Both the position numbers and the translations under genes were made by a program. The notes below the pieces were generated by a model, which was given only the letters and a program-made list of their open reading frames with translations, did no database searches and was not told where the DNA came from. A stretch of 64,000 nucleotides of DNA from CAYLNL01 sp964385175 (GTDB lineage: Bacteria; Bacteroidota; Bacteroidia; Flavobacteriales; Flavobacteriaceae), in the NCBI GenBank assembly GCA_964385175.1, contig CAYLNL010000006.1:1-64000 (forward strand), given 5' to 3'. Positions within the stretch are counted from its first letter, which is position 1. Each line of letters opens with the position of its first letter. Positions 7,998 through 16,407 of this stretch are shown piece by piece.

Positions 7998-10232
7998 ATG
8001 AAAGCAAAAGAGCCCTTCCACCAACAAGTGCAAAAAAAAGCCCCTGCTACCCAGGGCGGCTCTTTTATGAGAGACAACCGTTCCTCAACTACTGCCCAAC
8101 TTCAATTACAGGCGCAGATGCAGGCGCATACCCTGCAAAAAACCGCCCGCCTCATGGGGTTGAAAGAGGAAGAATCCAAAGAAGAAGAACCTATACAGGC
8201 GCTTCCTGAACCTCTGCAACGGGCTGCCAGCGGGGAGGAAGAAGAAAAACCACTCCAGCGCAAATTTGAATCGGACCCAGAAAAAACAGGCTCACACGAG
8301 GGTAAGAAGGAAAACAACACCGGCCTGCCCGACACTTCGACAAGCTCAGTGCAGGAAACTTCGACAAGCTCAGCGCAGGCAATTCAGCGAAAATCAGGCA
8401 ATGAAAACAATACCGGGCTACCTGATACTTTAAAATCTGGCATAGAAAACCTCTCCGGCTATTCCATGGATGATGTAAAGGTGCATTACAATTCGCCCCA
8501 GCCCGCCCAGTTACAGGCGCATGCCTACGCACAAGGCACGGACATACACATAGCGCCCGGGCAGGAAAAACACCTCCCGCACGAAGCCTGGCACGTGGTG
8601 CAGCAAAAACAAGGGCGGGTGCAACCAACCCAACAGTTAAAGGGAAAGGTCAACATCAATGATGATGCCGGGTTAGAGAAAGAGGCGGATGTGATGGGAG
8701 CGAAGGCGCTGCAACAGGTAGCAATAAATAAAGGGACATTACAACAAAAACAGATAACCTCCGATATTGTACAAGGAGCTTTCGGTATGGAAAAGGAAAG
8801 TAAAGTGCCCGTTACAGATGATGAAAACAAACCCGTAGAAAATTATCCCACTATAGGAGATCACTCCTTGTTTAAAGTAGATATCGATAAATCTAAAGGT
8901 AAATCGATATTGGAAGTGGTTACCAAACATTTCAACGAACACCAGGGCGCTACGGAAGACGCTATAAAAGAGTTAGAAAAGAGGCTTACCGCAGCTTGGT
9001 TATTCCTGGAAGCTGCACAAAAAGCCAAAGACAAAACCCCCTTAAAAAACATTGCAGACGAGCATCAGGTTGCTTTAGGCGGTCCGTATCAAGACCTCAT
9101 CGTTAAAGACGGGGGAACGCTTAAAGGTCCGGTGCATTTTACGGTAGGCTTCTCCCTTGAAAGCATACCACAATTACTGCAAGAATTAACGAAACAAGCT
9201 ACCGGTAAAAGCGCTGTTACAAAATCAGCGGTAAAAAGAACGGGCCAGGCGCCAGCTATTGGAAAAACTGCTTTTGATTTATCAAAAAATACAGAAAAAG
9301 TAAATCCCTTGAAAATAGCAGGATTTATGGAACTCTTATACACCCAGGTAAGCGCACTCCTCGATGGGGTAAAAGACGAAGAAAGAGGGTTAGTAAAAAA
9401 CCGAACCGTCGCTTTGGCAAGAGTTTCCATGGGCGCCATTCGCGAAAGCCTTACCAAAGCAGAACAAACTATAATTACCAATAAAAAGTTTTATGAGCCT
9501 GTCTTAGGTTTAATGCAACAAACATATAGCGGAACAAAGGGTCAATGGGGATCTCATAAAAATGATAAAGACCTTTTCGCTCCGCTTGCCAGGCAAATGC
9601 TCAAAGCTGCCTTTAATGTAGATACTATAAAACACAACGATCCGTCAGATGACAAACAGGGATTTGGAAAAATGACTGTTGTTCCTAATTCCGAACCCGT
9701 TGGAGATCAGTTAGCACCCGAGACAGGGTTTGCATTGGAATTGCGAAAAATCCAGGTTAAGGAAGACAGCAATCGTGACTCAGTTATGGAAGCGGCAGTT
9801 GGCGTTATCAAATTATCCAGGGGCTTAAATAAGACTCCGGAGCCCAAGAAAAAAGAACCCGAAAAGTTGTCTGAAAAACAGCCTATGGATTTCACCACAA
9901 AACAATCTTCCCTTGAGGAGAACGATGATCAATTGGTATCTTCAATCCTATCTTCTATGAATTTTCAACCTAAAAAACGCTCTCTGTCAATTAAAAATAA
10001 ATCATTTTCGCTTACCATTACCAATGATACCTATAAAGCTATCAAAGAAATAGCATCGGATAGAAAAGATGATGAAATTGATGTAAAGAAATTGGTATCA
10101 GCCTTTAAAGAAGGCATGCCTTACGAATCCAAATCGGCTATTTTTGAAAAATTAAAATCGGCGCTCCCCTCCAAACATGAAACCTTGGCAGAAGAAATTA
10201 CAGAATATATAGTAGAGACTTATTCCAATTAA
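7998..10232 (+). CDS. DUF4157 effector-like protein with unrecognised C-terminal domain
   Basis: 744 residues, no signal peptide. The constant N-terminal segment (1-70) is followed by a long linker with repeated QRK/PLQR motifs. DUF4157 is at about 145-240, with H195-E-A-W-H199. The C-terminal ~500 residues are unlike the other two paralogues. They are mostly predicted-helical and lysine-rich, with SMGAIRESLTKAEQTII and QTYSGTKGQWGSHKND as distinctive segments, and end in a charged helical tail. I recognise no catalytic motif. Two tandem REP-like units in the linker give it a longer N-terminal part than its neighbours. As the third gene of the array it is most simply read as another payload on a shared delivery module. 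Confidence 0.8.
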   Translation: MKAKEPFHQQVQKKAPATQGGSFMRDNRSSTTAQLQLQAQMQAHTLQKTARLMGLKEEESKEEEPIQALPEPLQRAASGEEEEKPLQRKFESDPEKTGSHEGKKENNTGLPDTSTSSVQETSTSSAQAIQRKSGNENNTGLPDTLKSGIENLSGYSMDDVKVHYNSPQPAQLQAHAYAQGTDIHIAPGQEKHLPHEAWHVVQQKQGRVQPTQQLKGKVNINDDAGLEKEADVMGAKALQQVAINKGTLQQKQITSDIVQGAFGMEKESKVPVTDDENKPVENYPTIGDHSLFKVDIDKSKGKSILEVVTKHFNEHQGATEDAIKELEKRLTAAWLFLEAAQKAKDKTPLKNIADEHQVALGGPYQDLIVKDGGTLKGPVHFTVGFSLESIPQLLQELTKQATGKSAVTKSAVKRTGQAPAIGKTAFDLSKNTEKVNPLKIAGFMELLYTQVSALLDGVKDEERGLVKNRTVALARVSMGAIRESLTKAEQTIITNKKFYEPVLGLMQQTYSGTKGQWGSHKNDKDLFAPLARQMLKAAFNVDTIKHNDPSDDKQGFGKMTVVPNSEPVGDQLAPETGFALELRKIQVKEDSNRDSVMEAAVGVIKLSRGLNKTPEPKKKEPEKLSEKQPMDFTTKQSSLEENDDQLVSSILSSMNFQPKKRSLSIKNKSFSLTITNDTYKAIKEIASDRKDDEIDVKKLVSAFKEGMPYESKSAIFEKLKSALPSKHETLAEEITEYIVETYSN
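8336..8380 (+). repeat. Two tandem REP-like units inside the linker of a DUF4157 gene
   Basis: CTTCGACAAGCTCAG-TGCAGG at 8336-8356 and CTTCGACAAGCTCAG-CGCAGG at 8360-8380, 24 nt apart, read in frame as TSTSSVQE/TSTSSAQA. A decayed relative (CCTCTACAGGCTCAGTGCGG) occupies the same linker position in the first paralogue, near 2534. Confidence 0.65.
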
Positions 10233-10324
10233 AATTTTCTCCTCCGCTCCCGAATCCCATCGTGCGATAGCAGGGCAGCAAGGAGTACAAACCCCATACA
10301 CTTTTCCTAAAACCCGTATTTCCC

Positions 10325-10356
10325 AGCCCGGGGAACCTCCAAAAACTTCGCCCGCT
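10325..10356 (+). other. Shared 3' element after a DUF4157 gene, copy 3
   Basis: AGCCCGGGGAACCTCC, then AAAAACTTCGCCCGC, about 95 nt past the stop of the third DUF4157 gene. It aligns with the blocks at 4778 and 7748. It lies shortly before the methyltransferase start, so it marks the right edge of the array. Confidence 0.5.
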
Positions 10357-10386
10357 TTACTAAAAAACTACTACCTTCGTTCTGGA

Positions 10387-11013
10387 ATGTCAACAGAACC
10401 TATAACCCCAAACCCCATGAACCTCCCCGAAAAAGCCACGGTACAAGCCTTTCACCGGAAGCGTCTCGGCAACGATGCCATTACCGAATTAGGCTATCGC
10501 ACGCCCGAAAGCCAGCAAAAGCGCTTTGAAAGCCTCTGCGCCTGGGGCGATATGACAGGCTGTACGGTGATAGACCTGGGCTGCGGCTACGGCGACCTGA
10601 AACCCTTTTTAGACGCCCGTTTTACCGGCATCCGCTACCTCGGCATCGATTTTTTAAAAGAATTTATCGAGGGCGCCCGTGCGCGTTACGGGCAGGCGCC
10701 CGACACCCAGTTTATAGAAGCCGATTTTTTTACCGCCCGTTTACCCCAGGTGGACGTTGTCATGGCATCCGGCAGCCTCAATTACCGCTCGCAAAACCCG
10801 GCACATCCCTGGGAGATGATCCGGCGGATGTGGGAGAGCGCCCGCAAGGGAGTCGCTTTTAACCTGTTGAACAAGGCTGATTTTCCCGAACATCCGCTCC
10901 TGTGCGGTTACGAGCCCGAAGCCGTATTGACTTTTTGCCGGGAATTAACCCCCGGCGCCACGCTGAAAATGGGCTACCTGCCAGACGATTTTACGATTTT
11001 TATGTACCGGTAG
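10387..11013 (+). CDS. Class I SAM-dependent methyltransferase
   Basis: 208 residues. VIDLGCGYGDLKPFL at about 58-72 is the glycine-rich motif I of class I methyltransferases. YLGIDFLKEFIEGARARY follows as motif II, with the acidic residue that contacts the SAM ribose, and VDVVMASGSLNY is the motif IV region. The length and the short C-terminus fit a single Rossmann-like domain with no fused module. The substrate cannot be told from sequence. Neighbours (effector array on one side, sugar metabolism on the other) give no clear context. Another ATG in frame at residue 12 (MNLPEK) is an alternative start. Confidence 0.85.
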   Translation: MSTEPITPNPMNLPEKATVQAFHRKRLGNDAITELGYRTPESQQKRFESLCAWGDMTGCTVIDLGCGYGDLKPFLDARFTGIRYLGIDFLKEFIEGARARYGQAPDTQFIEADFFTARLPQVDVVMASGSLNYRSQNPAHPWEMIRRMWESARKGVAFNLLNKADFPEHPLLCGYEPEAVLTFCRELTPGATLKMGYLPDDFTIFMYR

Positions 11014-11070
11014 CGGGTTACGAGGCCGGTTACATCCCGTTTTTCGACAAAACAAGCGATTTTTATTTGC

Positions 11071-11447
11071 GTACTTCGCGTCTTCTTTGCGGGCCTTGCG
11101 GTTAAAAAACAGAAACCGCAAAGAACGCCTTGCTTTTCGTTCTTTCGATGACTTTGTGCGCTTTGTGCCTTCTTTGTGAACTTCGTGGTTAAAAAAAGAA
11201 CTCAAAAGTTTACAACAAGAACCAAACGGCACGCATACACGCGCGCACGTAGGCACACCTATGCGCGAGGACTTTCCTCGTGTACTTTGCGCTTTCCTTG
11301 CGAACGTTGCGGTTAAAAAATAAAAACCGCAAAGGCACAAAAGGTTTACGCAACGGACGCGATTTTTTTCGTTTTTTGATACCTCTGTGCGCTTTGTGCC
11401 TTCTTTGTGAACTTATTGGTTAAAAACCAAAAATCACAAAGACAACC
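11071..11447 (+). repeat. Four degenerate copies of a CTTTGTG/CTTTGCG intergenic repeat
   Basis: Copies at about 11071-11129, 11147-11203, 11277-11345 and 11381-11447 follow the pattern CTTTGTGCGCTTTGTGCC, TTCTTTGTGAACTT, then GGTTAAAAA. Copies 1 and 3 end in a hairpin TTGCGGTT...AACCGCAA, copy 4 in TTGGTT...AACCAA. Such repeats are common between genes in this phylum. The 11014-11486 gap contains these and no credible ORF. Confidence 0.7.
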
Positions 11448-11486
11448 TATTTTTATAGGGATTGTAAAGAAAAATACCCTATTCTT

Positions 11487-12365
11487 TTAGCCGAACAACA
11501 TACTCCTGTGATAGTCCACCAGCCCTTCAATGGGTTTTTCTACCACCATTCCCAGGTTAAGCCCATTCGCCTGGAAAACTGAGCGAAGTTCTTCCCGCAA
11601 CTGGTACGAAATGCTGCCCACCGCGTGTACCGGCACCCGGTCTGCCCCCTCAAACTGGCGAATGGCATTGTCTGTAAACAGTTGTATCCCTTTTTGGATG
11701 AGTTGTTGGCTATACACTTCTTCTCTGTGTTGAATGAGAAAGCGGGCGAAGGTAGCCAAATAGGTATTGGGGTTCGGTTGCCGGTAGAGATGCTCCTTTA
11801 CCACGCCGGGGTCTAAGTCGTACGCACGGGCGAACGCGCGCGCAAGCGCCTCGGGCATCTTATTAAAATAATAATCGCGCAGCAACTGCCTGCCAAAGTA
11901 ATTCCCGCTGCAATCGTCCATGATAATGTAGCCCAGCGAAGTCACCTTCTGAAAAAGCGCCTGCCCGTCCCAATAGCTACAGTTAGAGCCGGTACCCAAA
12001 ATGCAGATAATGGCGGGTTCGTGAGGCTTTACGGTAGCATGAACCGCCGCGTAGGTATCTTCCTTAACCAGTATATCGGCATGCGTAAAATAACCGCGGA
12101 AAATACCCTCCAGGAACTTTCGCATTTCCGGGGTGCCGCAGCCGGCGCCGTAAAAATAGAGTTGTGTTACTGCGTTGCGGTGGCTGTAGAGCTCAACATT
12201 ATTCAGCAAGCGCTCTCTGATAATCGCTGCGCCCAACACTTCCGGATTCAAGCCTGGCGTTTGGGTAAAAAAGAGCCGTTCCCCGCTTCGGTTCAATGCA
12301 ATCCAATCGGTTTTGGTAGAACCACTGTCAACCACCAGGACTATTCCTTCCATCGTCAGTCGCAA
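11487..12365 (-). CDS. BadF/BadG/BcrA/BcrD-type ATPase, N-acetylglucosamine kinase-like
   Basis: 292 residues, an ASKHA-fold sugar kinase-like protein. VVDSGSTKTDW near the N-terminus is the phosphate-1 loop. ICILGTGSNCSYWDG around residue 130 matches the phosphate-2 loop of the family, and GADRVPVHAVGSISY the adenosine region. Members of this length in Bacteroidetes are usually annotated as N-acetylglucosamine kinases that phosphorylate GlcNAc recovered from peptidoglycan or chitin. The exact substrate is inferred. Two starts are possible; the inner ATG (MEGIVLVV) puts the loop at the usual distance. It is downstream of gap on the same strand but 76 bp away. Confidence 0.85.
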   Translation of the reverse strand: MRLTMEGIVLVVDSGSTKTDWIALNRSGERLFFTQTPGLNPEVLGAAIIRERLLNNVELYSHRNAVTQLYFYGAGCGTPEMRKFLEGIFRGYFTHADILVKEDTYAAVHATVKPHEPAIICILGTGSNCSYWDGQALFQKVTSLGYIIMDDCSGNYFGRQLLRDYYFNKMPEALARAFARAYDLDPGVVKEHLYRQPNPNTYLATFARFLIQHREEVYSQQLIQKGIQLFTDNAIRQFEGADRVPVHAVGSISYQLREELRSVFQANGLNLGMVVEKPIEGLVDYHRSMLFG

Positions 12366-12441
12366 AAAGGAGGTTTCAGAAAGCGATAAAAAAGTGTATT
12401 TTGCATGTTTTACGTGCTTTTTACCAAATTTAGAATGATTT

Positions 12442-13443
12442 TTAAAGCGAAGCGATATGCGTAGCCAAATCCAACAGCTTGTGCGAGTAGCCCGCCTCGT
12501 TATCGTACCAGGCTACCAGCTTAAAAAAGCGGGAGTTGAGCTCAATACCAGCTTCAGCATCAAAAATACAGGTGCGCGAGTCGCCCACGAAATCCTGGGA
12601 CACCACCATTTCGTCCGTATAGCCCAAAATACCGTTCAGCGCTCCTTCCGAAGCGGTTTTCATGGTCTGCTTAATGGCTTCATACGAGGTTTCTTTCTGT
12701 AAGCGCACCGTTAAATCCACCACCGAAACATCGGCATTGGGAACGCGAAACGCCATCCCCGTCAGTTTCCCTTTCAAAGCCGGTATCACCTTGGTAACCG
12801 CCTTAGCGGCGCCGGTTGATGCCGGGATAATGTTGAGCAGCGCGCTTCTGCCGCCGCGCCAGTCTTTTTTAGAAGGCCCGTCAACCGTCATCTGCGTTGC
12901 CGTGGTAGCGTGCACCGTCGTCATCAACCCTTCTTCAATACCAAACGCATCGTGAATCACCTTCGCCAGCGGCGCTAAGCAGTTGGTAGTGCAGGACGCA
13001 TTGGAAACAATAGTGTCCGAAGGTTTGGCTTCCGCATGATTTACGCCCATCACAAACATGGGCGCATCCGCCGAAGGCGCAGAAATAACTACTTTTTTGG
13101 CGCCGGCTTTCAGGTGCGCCGCAGCCGTTTCCAGGGTAGTAAAAAAGCCGGTACATTCCGCCACCACATCTACTCCCAGTTCGTTCCACTTCAGGTTAGC
13201 CGGGTCTTTCTCCGCCGTAATGCGAACAGGGGCGCCGTTGACTACCAGATGCCCGTCTTTTACCTCTACCGTGCCGTCGAACCTGCCGTGCACCGAGTCG
13301 TACTCTAACAAATAAGCCAGGTGATGCACGTCTAACAAATCGTTGATACCTACAATGCTCACATTGGGGTTTTGAGCGGCGGCTCTGAATACCAACCTGC
13401 CGATTCTTCCAAAGCCGTTAATTCCTATTTTTACAGTCGCCAT
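12442..13443 (-). CDS. gap: Glyceraldehyde-3-phosphate dehydrogenase, type I
   Basis: 333 residues, the normal length. It oxidises and phosphorylates glyceraldehyde-3-phosphate to 1,3-bisphosphoglycerate with NAD in glycolysis. INGFGRIGR at 8-16 is the NAD-binding loop, and SNASCTTNCLAP carries the catalytic Cys151. The S-loop and C-terminal WYDNEAGYS are intact. The gene lies 28 bp downstream of pfkA on the same strand, so the two probably form a glycolytic operon. Nothing appears unusual. Confidence 0.97.
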   Translation of the reverse strand: MATVKIGINGFGRIGRLVFRAAAQNPNVSIVGINDLLDVHHLAYLLEYDSVHGRFDGTVEVKDGHLVVNGAPVRITAEKDPANLKWNELGVDVVAECTGFFTTLETAAAHLKAGAKKVVISAPSADAPMFVMGVNHAEAKPSDTIVSNASCTTNCLAPLAKVIHDAFGIEEGLMTTVHATTATQMTVDGPSKKDWRGGRSALLNIIPASTGAAKAVTKVIPALKGKLTGMAFRVPNADVSVVDLTVRLQKETSYEAIKQTMKTASEGALNGILGYTDEMVVSQDFVGDSRTCIFDAEAGIELNSRFFKLVAWYDNEAGYSHKLLDLATHIASL

Positions 13444-13471
13444 ATCTCTATTTTTTGATTGATTTTTTAGG

Positions 13472-14458
13472 TTACGTTGTCATAATATCCGATACCCGAA
13501 GGAGTTCCCGGTTTATCTCCGATTTTCCTTTCACAGCCTTCTCCAAAGGAGTAAGAACCATCTCGTCGTTTTCTACTCCTACCATATAATTGGTTTTTCC
13601 TTCTAACAGCGATTCTACCGCTTTTACACCCATGCGGCTTGCCAGCACCCTATCGTAACAGGAGGGCGAGCCGCCGCGTTGTATATGCCCCAGCACGGAA
13701 ACGCGCACCTCGTAATCGGGCATGTTTTCTTCCACGTATTGGGCTAACTGAAATACATTTTTCCCGATTCTATCGCCTTCGGCAACCACCACAATACTAG
13801 AGGATTTACCGGACGCGCGACTGCGCTTCAGCGATTCTACCAATCGCTCTAAGCCTAAGTTTTCTTCGGGGATTAAAATTTCTTCCGCGCCCGCGCCTAC
13901 GCCTGCGTTCAGGGCTATATGGCCGGCATCTCTCCCCATTACCTCTACAAAAAACAGGCGGTTGTGCGAGCTGGCTGTATCGCGTATCTTATCAATGGCT
14001 TCTACTACGGTATTCAGAGCCGTATCGTATCCCAGGGTAAATTTGGTTCCGTAAATATCATTGTCTATAGTACCGGGAATGCCCATTACCGGGAACTGGA
14101 ATTCCTGGTTAAAAATCATGGCGCCGGTAAACGTGCCGTCGCCGCCTATTACCACCAGCGCATCTACCTGATGGTCTTTTAAGTGTTGATGGGCTTTTTT
14201 TCGACCTTCGTAGGTTCTAAACTCATCTGACCGCGCCGATTTTAAGATGGTGCCTCCTTTGTTGATGATGTTGTTGACGCTGCGGGCGTTCATTTCCTTG
14301 AAATCGCCCTCTATCATGCCCTGGTAGCCCCTGTAAACTCCTACGCACTGTACATTGTGGTAGGCGCAGGTGCGAACTACGGATCGGATGGCGGCGTTCA
14401 TCCCCGGGGCGTCTCCACCGGAGGTAAGCAGCGCTATTTTTTGAAGGGTGCTGTTCAT
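13472..14458 (-). CDS. pfkA: ATP-dependent 6-phosphofructokinase
   Basis: 328 residues, typical of short bacterial ATP-dependent PfkA. It phosphorylates fructose-6-phosphate to the 1,6-bisphosphate. GGDAPG at 14-19 and GGDG at 105-108 form the ATP site, where G at the second position of GGDG favours ATP over pyrophosphate. TIDND at 130-134 carries the catalytic aspartate, and IQRGGSPS with EGD gives the sugar-phosphate site. It is the first gene of the pfkA-gap unit, and a TAnnTTTG box lies about 20-27 bp upstream. Confidence 0.97.
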   Translation of the reverse strand: MNSTLQKIALLTSGGDAPGMNAAIRSVVRTCAYHNVQCVGVYRGYQGMIEGDFKEMNARSVNNIINKGGTILKSARSDEFRTYEGRKKAHQHLKDHQVDALVVIGGDGTFTGAMIFNQEFQFPVMGIPGTIDNDIYGTKFTLGYDTALNTVVEAIDKIRDTASSHNRLFFVEVMGRDAGHIALNAGVGAGAEEILIPEENLGLERLVESLKRSRASGKSSSIVVVAEGDRIGKNVFQLAQYVEENMPDYEVRVSVLGHIQRGGSPSCYDRVLASRMGVKAVESLLEGKTNYMVGVENDEMVLTPLEKAVKGKSEINRELLRVSDIMTT

Positions 14459-14477
14459 GCAACCGTTTATTTGGGCG

Positions 14478-14485
14478 CAAAACTA
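14478..14485 (-). promoter_or_regulatory. Candidate -7 box of the pfkA-gap promoter
   Basis: On the minus strand the sequence reads TAGTTTTG, a match to the Bacteroidetes -7 consensus TAnnTTTG, 20-27 nt before the pfkA start. No clear -33 box is seen. Confidence 0.45.
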
Positions 14486-14575
14486 CCAAACTTATTGTTA
14501 TTTTTTTCTATCTTTCGGCGTATTTTTAGCCTCGTTAAAAATTCAATCGTTTTCGTTAATAAATTTTTATAAAAT

Positions 14576-16303
14576 ATGGTTTTATCTCGGTTAGATTATC
14601 TCATTATCCTGGGCTTTTTTATCCTATCGCTGGCGGTGGGGCTGGCGGTTACCCGCTCGTCCGGGAAAGACGCCCAATCGTTTTTCCTGTCAAACCGCAA
14701 CATGCCCTGGTGGCTGCTGGGGGTTTCTATGGTGGCCACTACTTTTGCTGCCGATACGCCCAATTTTGTGGCGGGTGTGGTGCGGCAGGACGGGGTTTAT
14801 GGGAATTGGATCTGGTGGAGTTTTCTGCTTACCGGCATGGCAACGGTTTTCTTTTACGCCCGGTTGTGGCGAAAGAGCGGCATTACGACTGACCTGGAGT
14901 TTTACGAATTGCGCTACAGTGGCAAAGCGGCTGCGTTTTTACGGGGCTTCCGGGCAATTTATTTGGGTGTTTTTTTCAATATTGTCATTATGGCGAATGT
15001 GTGCCTGGCAGGGATTAAAATAGGGCATGTTTTGTTTGATTTTTCGCCTCTGCAATCGCTTGCCATCGCTTCTGTGATAACGGTTTTTTATTCTATGCTG
15101 GGCGGGTTTAAAGGGGTTTTGATTACGGATTTTGTACAATTCGCCATTGCCATGACGGGCAGTATTTGGGCAGCGGTGTATGTTATGAATATGCCCCAGG
15201 TAGGCGGGCTGGAAAATTTACTCTCGCATCCGGCGGTAAGTGCTAAGCTGGGTATGTTCCCGGAGGTTTCTAAACCGGAGGTTTTTATTCCTTTATTGGT
15301 TATCCCGCTGGCCGTGCAGTGGTGGAGTGTGTGGTACCCGGGTGCGGAGCCGGGCGGCGGCGGTTATATAGCGCAGCGGATGCTGGCGGCGAAAGACGAG
15401 AAAAACGCAGTTTGGGCGGTTTTGTTCTTTAACGTGGCGCACTATGCGTTGCGTCCCTGGCCTTGGATTTTGGTGGGATTGGCTTCGCTGTTGGTGTTTC
15501 CCGACCTGGCATCGTTGCAGGCTGCTTTTCCGAACTTAGACCCCGGCTTTGTGAAACAGGATCTCTCCTACCCTGCCATGCTCCGATTTTTACCGGCAGG
15601 GCTGGTAGGGTTGGTAACGGCTTCTCTCCTGGCGGCTTTTATGAGCACTATTTCTACGCATCTCAACTGGGGGAGTTCCTACGTGGTGAATGATTTTTAC
15701 AAGCGTTTTCTAAAACCTTCTGCCAGCGAAAAGGAGCAGGTTCGGGTAGGCAGGTTTTCTACCGTGATTATGATGGTATTGGCGGGATTGCTGGCGCTGA
15801 TTTTGGAGGAGGCACGGGAGGCTTTTCAACTGCTGCTGCAAATAGGGGCGGGAACGGGCTTACTCTTTATGCTGCGATGGTTCTGGAAGCGTATTAACCC
15901 GTATAGCGAATTGGCGGCCATGGTTATTTCTTTTGCTGTAGCCATTGTGTTTTTTATCAACGGGAAAATGGCTGTTCCTTTTATAAATATGGCGGGACAT
16001 TGGCAGTTAGTTGTCGGGGTAGTGGTTACAACCATAGGTTGGGTGTTGGTAACGCTTCTCACAAAACCCACCGATGCCAAAACCTTAGCTGTGTTTAACA
16101 CGCGGGTTTTTGAGGGCGATGCTGCCTTAAAATACTTTGGGAGTAAAACATTGGCTTTCTTTTGCGGGGTTATAGGTATTTATGCAGCTCTTTTTAGTAT
16201 CGGGTATTTTATTTATGGGAAAACCCTGTTGGGTTCACTGTTAATAGGCGTGGTTTTAGTATGTACAAGTGTTTTGATACGATTGAGGAAACGGGTTATC
16301 TAA
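14576..16303 (+). CDS. Sodium:solute symporter family transporter
   Basis: 575 residues with about 12-13 hydrophobic membrane segments, matching the SSS (LeuT-fold) family. It starts with the LDYLIILGFFILSLAVGLAV helix. STISTHLNWGSSYVVNDFYK near residue 360 is the characteristic Na+-site/TM8 region, and AADTPNFVAG is the TM1-2 unwound region. Members import sugars, amino acids or carboxylates with sodium. Divergence from pfkA and proximity to the sugar kinase suggest a sugar substrate, but this is only context. The short gap to pfkA (117 bp) would hold both promoters. Confidence 0.9.
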   Translation: MVLSRLDYLIILGFFILSLAVGLAVTRSSGKDAQSFFLSNRNMPWWLLGVSMVATTFAADTPNFVAGVVRQDGVYGNWIWWSFLLTGMATVFFYARLWRKSGITTDLEFYELRYSGKAAAFLRGFRAIYLGVFFNIVIMANVCLAGIKIGHVLFDFSPLQSLAIASVITVFYSMLGGFKGVLITDFVQFAIAMTGSIWAAVYVMNMPQVGGLENLLSHPAVSAKLGMFPEVSKPEVFIPLLVIPLAVQWWSVWYPGAEPGGGGYIAQRMLAAKDEKNAVWAVLFFNVAHYALRPWPWILVGLASLLVFPDLASLQAAFPNLDPGFVKQDLSYPAMLRFLPAGLVGLVTASLLAAFMSTISTHLNWGSSYVVNDFYKRFLKPSASEKEQVRVGRFSTVIMMVLAGLLALILEEAREAFQLLLQIGAGTGLLFMLRWFWKRINPYSELAAMVISFAVAIVFFINGKMAVPFINMAGHWQLVVGVVVTTIGWVLVTLLTKPTDAKTLAVFNTRVFEGDAALKYFGSKTLAFFCGVIGIYAALFSIGYFIYGKTLLGSLLIGVVLVCTSVLIRLRKRVI

Positions 16304-16407
16304 GATACGTTAGCAGGTAAGTACATTCCATATTTGCATCATGATTATAGGTAAACCCTTTCAGCATTGCCGGGCGGCAGATTGCCATCTATGCTCTCAA
16401 CAATGGG

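Noticed and set aside
1..10386. eCIS structural genes next to the DUF4157 array
   Set aside because: No sheath, tube, baseplate or AAA+ ATPase-like gene is visible; the eCIS link rests on DUF4157 alone.
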